Below are positions 56,502 to 64,000 of a stretch of 64,000 bases of DNA, piece by piece. The DNA is from Cylicocyclus nassatus. Taxonomy: Eukaryota; Nematoda; Chromadorea; Rhabditida; Strongylidae. The position numbers and the translations under genes are program-made. The stretch covers positions 33,607,441 to 33,671,440 of the forward strand of contig CATQJL010000316.1 of NCBI GenBank assembly GCA_958299035.1, read 5' to 3'. The notes below the pieces were generated by a model. It saw only the letters and a list, made by a program, of their open reading frames with translations. It had not been told where the DNA came from and searched no databases. The stretch's first letter is position 1. Every line of letters starts with the position of its first letter.

Positions 56502-57448
56502 TGGTTGCCCCGAAAGTTTTGCCGGTTCATTTCATCGCTCACTAATACTCACAGAATTCCGATCCATGGGCGATCTAGTGCCATTTTCAGACTTTCATCC
56601 TCTTTTTTGCAAATATATTTGCTTCTCTGATCTACTCTGTCTTTGCAATAGAAAAGACTCTTTGAAAGACATTTATAAAGATAACAGCAAAGGATCTTCT
56701 CAGGAAAGATAGCTGATGTGTAAATAATAGAAAATGTTATCGCTATGGCTTTTTGAGCAGTTCAGCAATAACGCCAAATCCTGAATTCTGAAAATTTTTA
56801 TCTGTTGTTTTCAAAAAGCGCTAATAACCGTTATATAAAGCAAACCTTTGGCTACATCTTAACCGTTTTAGGTTGCATGAGCCACGTTTACCAAGTCCGC
56901 AACAATTATTTATTCAGCAAGAACAGCGACTTTTTAATAACGCTTACCATGTAAAGTACCAGAAATTCGAAAAAGATGCTTTTTCAAAGCAAATCAAACT
57001 CGTTTATGTTGCATAAATAATGTTTAATAGGAGTCATTTTACATTTCAGAAAATTCAATCGCTTTCGTGTATTTGCTGGAGTTGCGTGTTTCACGGCTTT
57101 GCCAAAAATCGAGATTTTCGAAGACATTTTTTTGAAGCTAAAAACAGCAAATTAGGAGAATCTGAAATTACTGCCTTATTCCGGGATTTGCTCTGTTTGA
57201 TCCATAAAACTCCTTCCGAAACTTTGAAACGAAATTTTCAAAAATTGACCTAAACTTGAGCAGGTAAAATGGACGAGTGGAGAGTTTTGGAAATTATCAA
57301 AAAAAGCATACAAGGCTGTGGTTTAAAAATGTATCCGTAAAAAAGAGAAAAAGCTGCATCGGAGCACGATAAAACTTAATCAAGTCTTCATTGTGCGTGG
57401 TTTTATAGTTGTTTGAAAAAAACGGACAAAACTTTCGGGACAACCCAA
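56502..57448. mobile_element. Mariner-like foldback, diverged, ~950 bp
   Basis: Left GGTTGCCCCGAAAGTTTTG and right CAAAACTTTCGGGACAACCCAA are inverted, with TA on both sides (56500-56501, 57449-57450). The arms resemble the 47241-48256 family only at the ends and a few interior blocks. Frames inside (56449-56712, 57020-57253) are arm sequence. Confidence 0.6.
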
Positions 57449-57527
57449 TATTATGTGGAGTTTGCTAACGGTACATGCGTCTTTGGAAGCTTTACCCTTT
57501 TCCATCTTTTTAGAACTGCTAACTTAG

Positions 57528-58420
57528 AAGTAAAATACCATTTTCCATGAGCACCTCTGATATCTCTCTATAGCTCTTTTTTTTCTATCTTTACGATTAC
57601 TTTCATCTACATAGAGCTTTGTTCACTATTTGGTACCTGATTGCCGAAAAGGGCAAATTTCAATAAAATCATTTGATAAATTTTTGACATAAACACTTAT
57701 CGCTGTGGTCCTTGTGAGTCGATGAAAATTATGGGCGTGATAAAATCATAGAACTTTCGCTCTACGTGAAAGTAGGCCTGGAACATAATTTTATAGAAAC
57801 GAAAAATAAATTGCCAGCGACCTACAAAATCAATGAATCAGGAACCTTTCTAAAACCCTTAGACAACCGATTTAGGAGAGTACTTTAGAACTTTCTTGCA
57901 AAAATGCAACGAAAAAATAGGTTTAAATCATGGTTAGCAGTACTGCTCAGCTATATGGCAAGCAATGCTTATGCAATTCTACTTCTTCTATAATCTGATC
58001 AGTTTATAATTAAAGTAGGAGTTTCTAAAAGAAAATTTTTAGCGATTTTCGCCCATTCTGTTAACCATTGTAACAGTTTTTTGAAGATGCATAGAAATGC
58101 CAAGGATTTGTGAATGATAATACAACTTATCTTCAGACTACAAGCATCCAGCATGGACCCAACAACGTCCATTAAAGCCTTTCTTAACTGATTTGCGTAT
58201 TCGTGGAAAAAATACAACAAGAGAAAGACAACTTAGATAGGTGCACTTCTTCAGTATTTGGCAATTTTGGGCACCGTTCACCGTCAAAATCACATCTTAT
58301 TATTCTTTTAGTCTAATGCGTAGCTTGGACTCTAAAATAATTTTCATGTCAATCATGTCATTGTTTTTGGAGCATCATTGACTCTCTAGATTAAAAAAAT
58401 TTCTAAAATTATCGCTGAGA
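57528..58420. repeat. Dispersed repeat E, copy 2, without the hAT insert
   Basis: Colinear with 34640-35171 joined to 37012-37740. At 57933-57940 GTTAGCAG occupies the site where GTTACCAG is duplicated around the hAT foldback in copy 1. Confidence 0.75.
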
Positions 58421-58541
58421 TCCAGAAAGCCATGAAAATGACAGTTCTCTGCCAAAAATACGAGATTTTTCATTTCGAGCGAAATTTTTTTTTCTTTTCT
58501 TTTTTTTCTTTTCAAGAGTTAGACGAAGTTGCATGCTTTAC

Positions 58542-60045
58542 CCTAGGTGCGATAGGTAGAACAGTTCCTCTGCGACCCTTCACTTTTGGGCCGGCTGTGG
58601 ATGACCACCTTCACCTGAGGTTGAGACTAGAATTAAGGCATAACGACAAAATAAAACACCTACCAAATGGTGCACATTATGTTTGAACGCCCGCTCCTGC
58701 TTCTTTTCAGTCAGTGCATGTGCCTGCACTTTTACAGCATTCGCTGAGAAAAGCGCAAGCCTTAGGCCTCCCTCAAAGTGGCCTAGTTTTGGAAACGAAA
58801 TAATCCAAGAATTTAGAGGATATCTGATCCTCTTAAAATTCTTTTTTCCTTGGGCAACATTCAATGAATGCACACTGTCGCGAGAAGATTTTTGCAAGAG
58901 TAGAAAGTCTGGTTCTGGCTAATGATGGATGCGTGTTTACTGACTAGAATCGAACTATATCTTCAGAAAATAATTTTGAAAATGAAGCATAAAATGAATA
59001 ACAAAATCGGTTGATGTTGTGGCTAGCAAAAATCCTCATATCTCGCTTTGAACAGCTAGAAAAAAGAGACAGTCTACGTCGTTTCCTCGTCCTCTTAGTT
59101 ATCAAATGTTTTATAAACAATGGTGCATAAGGGTTTCTGCTCCAGAAAAGTTTTGCTCCCATGAAAACCGAGTCATTGAGGGAGCGAGGAGGTGGCAGCA
59201 AGCTACCCTAATTTCGCTTTTAAAACGCACCTCTTTCGCTCTTTCAAGCGTGCCGCTCAGCCGCCTCGCTGTGTTTCAGAAAACGAGACTTACGCCGCAC
59301 GATAGTCTCAGGCAATATGCAGCACTGTAAATAGTTTTTTGGTGTCGAAATCATTCGGAGTATCTGCGCTGTCTGATTTTGAAGAAAAATTTGCCGCGTC
59401 TTATACGCGTCAAATTAGGGTAATAGTATATATCTCCACCCCATTTTTTGAAGAGCCAAAGTTTTTCATCTGACAGTTTACATACCATTAGAAAGCTCAT
59501 AGAACGGGGATTCAAGGAACATGCGCGTATATGCAAGGAAATTTTCCACGCAAGGAACGAATGAGGATGCCTAATTGTTCAACTGTGATACAGGGCAAGA
59601 CTTTGCCAGTAAACTTAGACCATTTCTTTTTTCCTAGTTTTCCTTTTCCTTTCAGAAATGAAAGAAAATGATCGCATGTAATTCGCTGGTGTTGCACTTA
59701 TATAAAAAAGTTTTAACTTGTGAGTTCAAAGGAGAGTTGGAAAAAAGTGACGGTCTACATTGATTCTATATACTCCATGCTTTTGGACGTCGAATGCTTC
59801 GAGCTAAGCTTTCCTGAATCGAAAAAGTTCCTATTCGATAACCTTTTGGAGCCCAAACATTGAGAAAATCTTCAATTATAGCTCTGCACCACTTTTCTCC
59901 TTCTTTTCATCCCCGGTTCCGCTCGGCATGTGAGCTTACGTCAGCATTCAGCTCAAGGCTCGTACCCCCTTCACTTTTTTAACTCGAGATGGCCGAAAAC
60001 ACCTTTCACCAGGATGGAACCCTGCTTCACCCTACCGCACCTATG
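58542..60045. mobile_element. hAT-type element, diverged relative of 35172-37011
   Basis: Left CTAGGTGCGATAGG with CCCTTCACTTTTGGGCCGG; right CCTTCACTTTTTT ... CACCCTACCGCACCTATG. Same ends as the 1.84-kb foldback. No matching 8-bp duplication is seen, so the two ends may belong to different copies. An exon-like run near 58710-58800 (SVHVPALLQHSLRKAQALGL, after TTTTCAG) and one at 59106-59330 are too weak to call as transposase. Confidence 0.45.
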
Positions 60046-60772
60046 GTTCGCCTGCTTGAATTCAATCAAAACATGCGGTTTTAGGGTTATACGAAGTAAA
60101 ATCCGAGTACTTTTGAATCAGCTCTAGTTGTTAAGTGCATCCAAGCGACACATCTTCCCAATATGTTTCTCGTATTAATTGATTGTATGCGAAGCAGATA
60201 TATAGAATGCTCGTAGCATTCAGCAAGCTGGAATTGAATTTTTCAGAGTAGCGTCAAGTTCATAACGAGGCAAATGACGTATACTAAAGTTACTATTTTT
60301 GAGTAGTTCTCATGCATCAGGTTTCAACTAACGCGCAAAACAGTACAGTAAAGATAAACAAACAAAAAACACTTCAAAAAGTATCACGCAAAATTTCTTT
60401 CTCTTTCCAGCTTCCATGTCTTCATTGTGATTATTGAACGATTGATATAACTGCTGGTTTCGAAAGATAGATTTATATTTATTTTATATTATTGTTATTG
60501 TTTTATATTATATTTTTTTATTTTATTTTGATATTTTTCCTGTTCAGCGGTAGAAAAAATAGATTATCAAGATTATGAGATTTTGGCAGACTTTGGCTGC
60601 ACCCCCTGTGCTCTCCGAAAACACTGAACGAGTTTATACGGTAGTGCGTTTTTATTCACTATCTCAATGAAAAACTGTAGAGTCACTCAAAAATGGGCCA
60701 GAAAAGAAAAGAAGACATCTGACTCGCGACCGCTCTTGGCCGCGGGAATTTCATGCATGTGACCATAATGTA
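60046..60772. other. No gene seen; very AT-rich
   Basis: 60475-60545 is TATTATTGTTATTGTTTTAT-like low complexity. No exon or RNA gene is seen. Confidence 0.5.
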
Positions 60773-60988
60773 CCCTATTTTCAGGTGTATAAGCCGCGGG
60801 GTGGTCCTAGCTTACATCGACCAGCCCGAACACATCAAATGACCTCGCAATCAAAGGAGCCTATACCGTGCTGCGTATTGCCTGATATAATCGTGCGGCT
60901 CAAGAATCGCTTCTCGAAACAGAATGAAGCGGCTGAGCAGCCCGGGCGAAAATTTGAAAAAGTGCGGCTTATACACCTGAAAATAGGG
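60773..60988. mobile_element. pogo-like MITE, 216 bp
   Basis: CCCTATTTTCAGGTGTATAA and GCCGC at the left, exact complement at the right, TA at 60771-60772 and 60989-60990. The end sequence and TA target recall pogo/Tigger-type MITEs known from many animals. The interior is non-coding. Confidence 0.8.
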
Positions 60989-62003
60989 TAATCACACAGT
61001 AGATGCTCAGTCTTGAGCAAATCACAAAATGCTTACATATCTCGCGTATCTTGCTCATCACAGGCAATGCTGTCATTATTAAACTACTCACTACTACTTT
61101 GACTATTTAACTGTGAACTATCATTTCGAACTCGATCTATTTCCCTGTGCATCGCCACACAGAAGCTTTTGAACAATTTTGTTGCTAGCAATGAATCATA
61201 TCAGGCGCACTTTGTCTCACATGGCGTATACAATGCGTAACTTTGCGAGAATCCTTGGATTAAATGAATCTAACGAAGCACCAAGCGTATTTTGTCTTAC
61301 TTCTGCCAAACCGCGTTATCTTAAAGGCAGCGTCTCGGCAAAAAAATGAGTGCCGGTTTTTCGTGGCGATGTTAAAGTAGACTCCCTACTCAAGCGAAGA
61401 CTAAAGTTTGGAGCAAAAAATGGGGTCTGCCAAGTCTGAAATTTGCTCCGAAAGTGGCCCGGATCTTACGGTAGGCCCGAACTACGCCCAAAGGTCAATA
61501 TCGATGCAAGGCTAGAGCACGCATAGCACACACAGCCATGGGCGCAGGGTACCGCAACGACCCTGCGTCTCTGCCTTGAAGGACCGGTAACGGCAGAGTG
61601 GACGATTGCGCCGCGAGGCGGCGCAAGCGGCTCGCGGTGGGACCCATCGCAGCCAGCTGTTTGTCCCTTGAATCAGCCTGTCCTTATGAGTGTCAAACAC
61701 ATGTCGCTGAGATCTAACGTGAAGCTCGTTTCTTTTTTTGAGGGATGTAATAATGTGCTTAACCGTTGAGTGTGAATGCAGCATCGCACAACCGACCAAA
61801 GCGGATAAAACAGCGTAAGATGCGCCAAAATGGGATTCGGATTCTACGTACTTTGCATTGTTATTGTTGTTTTTTCTCCAGTTTGCTTTAAACCATTTCT
61901 ATCTGTCTGTGTGAAAATACAACGTTTGACTGAGCGTTCTCGGTTCTTCTAGGTAAGCGTCTGTTATGTTCCTCCTCTACCTAGTTTCTTTAGGTCTTTA
62001 AGT
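60989..62003. other. No confident gene; GC-rich block at 61440-61740
   Basis: 61440-61740 is unusually GC-rich (ACCCTGCGTCTCTGCCTTGA; GCGCCGCGAGGCGGCGC hairpin). It has an open minus-strand frame but an Arg/Cys/Trp-rich, unconvincing translation and no splice borders. It could be a dispersed repeat or structured RNA; I cannot identify it. Confidence 0.35.
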
Positions 62004-62631
62004 CTTTTGCCTTGCTTCAGGTATCGTTTTGTAGAGCTGGCTTCAACTTAGATTTGCAGTATAGAAAGAATCACCCATCTCTTTTTATTACTTTAGGATT
62101 ACGGTAGAAACTTCAAAGAGGGTTTTGAGCCATAAAAGGCCATATTTTGCTTCAGAAAGGAATTGAAACAGCCTGAAAACTGTTACACTAGGCTAATTAG
62201 AGTTGCTCATTCTGATTGTAAAGTTTTTAACTTATTATGATGCCTCAATGAAGAGTTATGTCGGGTAAGAGGTAGCGGCCATTTTTTCAATGTTCTAAAA
62301 AGTGCGGTTACACCATTCGGTTACACCATTACACCATTTTACCGGTTACACCAGTTGAGTATTGAACTCATCGTCCATAAAAACCCTGTTACACAAGTTT
62401 TCACATTCTTCTGAAAATTTTCGAAACGGCAGCTTTTTCCACATTGACACCATATCTTCCAAGTTCCTGCCGTAATCCTACAGTAATGAAGAGAGATGGG
62501 TGATTTGCTCCATACTGTAAATCTAAGTTGAAGTCAGCTTTACAAAACGGTACCTGAAGCAAGGCAAAAGAATTATTGGGAAGAGAGATATTAACGATCA
62601 AACAGTGCATACATACTTTTGGGACACCCTG
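62004..62631. mobile_element. Foldback of the CAGAGTGTCCC family, left end lost
   Basis: The arms CTTTTGCCTTGCTTCAGGTA (62004) and its complement (to 62570) pair over ~100 bp. The right terminus AACGATCAAACAGTG...GGGACACCCTG matches 39049. The left terminus is absent. 62305-62360 holds a short GGTTACACCATT tandem run. Confidence 0.65.
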
Positions 62632-62633
62632 TA

Positions 62634-63264
62634 TATACGCTTTTGCCGTATTTTTTTCCCTGTTAGAAATCAAGTAAACGGAAATTTTCGTGCATTTGCC
62701 AAAGTGTTGCTGTGCCGTTCCCACATAAGTAATTGTATACTACAAATCTGTAGAAGTACAAACGTAGATTTTCAGCTCTCTACAAGCTTTAGTTCTCGAG
62801 AAATTTGAATTTGAGCTTGGACCCCCTGAGTTGGAAAGCTGTATTCGATATTTCTCGAGAACTAAAGCTTGCACAGAGCTGAAAATTTACGTTTGTACTT
62901 CTACGGGTTTGTAGTAGGCAACTAACTATGTGGGGACAGCACAGCATCAATTTGGCAAATGCACAAAAATTTCCGTTTTCTTGATTTCTAACAGAGAAAA
63001 AAATACGGCAAAGGCGTATATAGATATCTTATGTGAATAGTGTTTACGTGAGCAAGTTAGAATTTTTGTAGGATTTTATGAACTGAGTTACGATTTTTCT
63101 CAATTTTTCAGACAGTTGAATCTTTTCAGTTTTTGGCTCGAAACTCGTGGTAGATCAGAGTTGTTGCTAAAGCAATGGTACTTTGCAACCTAGTTAGAAA
63201 TGAGAAGTGTATGACTTATTGCGGTTGGAATTCAGAACCTGCAATAATTCTGTTATAACCTAAT
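62634..63264. mobile_element. Mariner-like foldback (49581 family), left part missing
   Basis: Starts abruptly at the equivalent of 49863 (ACGC.(T/G)TTGCCGTATTTTT) right after the previous element, covers the centre and the full right arm, and ends ATAACCTAA then TA. Confidence 0.7.
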
Positions 63265-63597
63265 ACATTAACCGCCCATTTATTTTCATGGAACCAGACA
63301 AAGAGGCATTGTCTCTACGCTATCGCGTGTATACTGATCACAAATCAATATTTAAAAAGCAGCTAGTAGTGCAAACAATTAGATCTACACCCATTAATCA
63401 GTGGTAGAAACCTAAGCAACTACTGCAAAGCTACGTATTCCATCACAGCGCTTGCGGTAAATCTAAAAGAAATACTGCACGACGTATGCTTTAGAAGAGT
63501 ACATGTCTATACTACAGTTCGACTTTGCATTTTTTCTTGAATTATGTTTCATTTGCAGAAATTTTGGTTTTTGGAGTTTGAATGAACTTCAAATCTA

Positions 63598-64000
63598 TTA
63601 GGTTGGTGCAAAAAATAATGTTCGTTTTTCTAGGCCTGTTATGAACAACTTTTTTTAATCATCAAACCTACTTCCCAAACAACTTTTTTCATCAAATCTT
63701 TTTTTCGACATAGAACTTGCAATCATTAGAAGGCTCTTCATGTACTTTCCAAAAATGATGCATTTACGCTTCTATCCTCATAAATGATGCAAGTACGCTT
63801 CTATCCTCATCTGTGAGAATTTCACCAGCATCTTGCACATCTGCACTCAAAATGAAATTTATCGTTTTCATTTTCATGGTTACAATTCAAGCGCAGATGA
63901 ACAAATTCTGTCAAGCGTAAGACTACTAGCTACTGTATAGGATGAGCATTGTTTACCTCATGCTTAAGGAATTTTTCAAAAGTATTTGGACTGATTAACG
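63598..64000. mobile_element. Mariner-like end running off the window
   Basis: TTAGGTTGGTGCAAAAAATA after TA at 63596-63597; the same terminus as at 1072. The other end is outside the window. A 20-bp direct repeat (ATGATGCA..TACGCTTCTA) lies near 63755-63800. Confidence 0.5.

Noticed and set aside
59106..59330. 74-residue ORF as a hAT transposase remnant
   Set aside because: No hAT dimerisation or zinc-finger motif is visible and the frame has no supporting neighbour.

Overview
The window reads as nuclear DNA of an invertebrate, most likely a nematode. It is AT-rich and gene-poor, with no operon or ribosome-binding-site structure. Where exons can be joined, introns are very short (37 to 54 nt) with GT...(T)TTCAG or TTGCAG borders, apart from introns swollen by transposons. 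I recognise only one conserved cellular family with certainty, a kelch-repeat gene. Species assignment is inference; there is no rRNA or mitochondrial marker.

Genes. (1) 6546-9351, +: two exons joined in phase encode a 204-residue secreted Ala/Pro-rich protein with a Cys-containing C-terminus. A decayed paralogue lies at 22794-23250. (2) 25558-26497, -: three kelch-type exons with two frame breaks. (3) 54392-54884 (-) and 55087-55547 (+): a divergent pair of small multi-exon candidates of unknown function. (4) Weaker candidates at 923-1005, 4957-5187, 23369-23512, 24555-25488, 28214-28420, 49163-49342, 50892-50990 and 53773-54060. (5) 3938-4624 (+) and 20037-20814 (-): two copies of a small spliced ORF inside a dispersed repeat rich in TTCGAATA. 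Each copy is interrupted by a different insertion.

Most of the window is transposon-derived, and many of the elements are near-complete palindromes (foldback elements). Tc1-like ends (CAGTGCTGG..., TA target) bound 42821-43655 and 46004-49027. Mariner-like ends (TTAGGT..., TA target) bound 46513-47219, 47241-48256, 49581-50529 and 56502-57448, with older or broken copies elsewhere. A second TA-flanked family (CAGAGTGTCCC) is at 37929-39049 and 62004-62631. A hAT-type foldback with an 8-bp duplication is at 35172-37011. A PIF/Harbinger-like palindrome with TAA duplication is at 51817-52529, a pogo-like MITE at 60773-60988, and a solo LTR at 4085-4455. A decayed Tc1-type transposase is at about 51385-53130.

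Layout. 1-5 kb: repeats, TTCGAATA element copy 1, solo LTR. 5-9.4 kb: the secreted-protein gene with MITEs in its intron. 10-12.4 kb: tRNA-like SINE and tandem repeats. 13-20.8 kb: foldbacks and TTCGAATA copies 3 and 2. 22-28.5 kb: the densest set of gene candidates. 28.5-50.5 kb: segmental duplication (29.5-33.5 versus 39.3-44.3 kb) packed with palindromes. 51-55.6 kb: transposase relic, then the divergent gene pair. 56-64 kb: transposon debris. No coherent multi-gene system joins the genes; what stands out is the density, nesting and palindromic form of the mobile elements.
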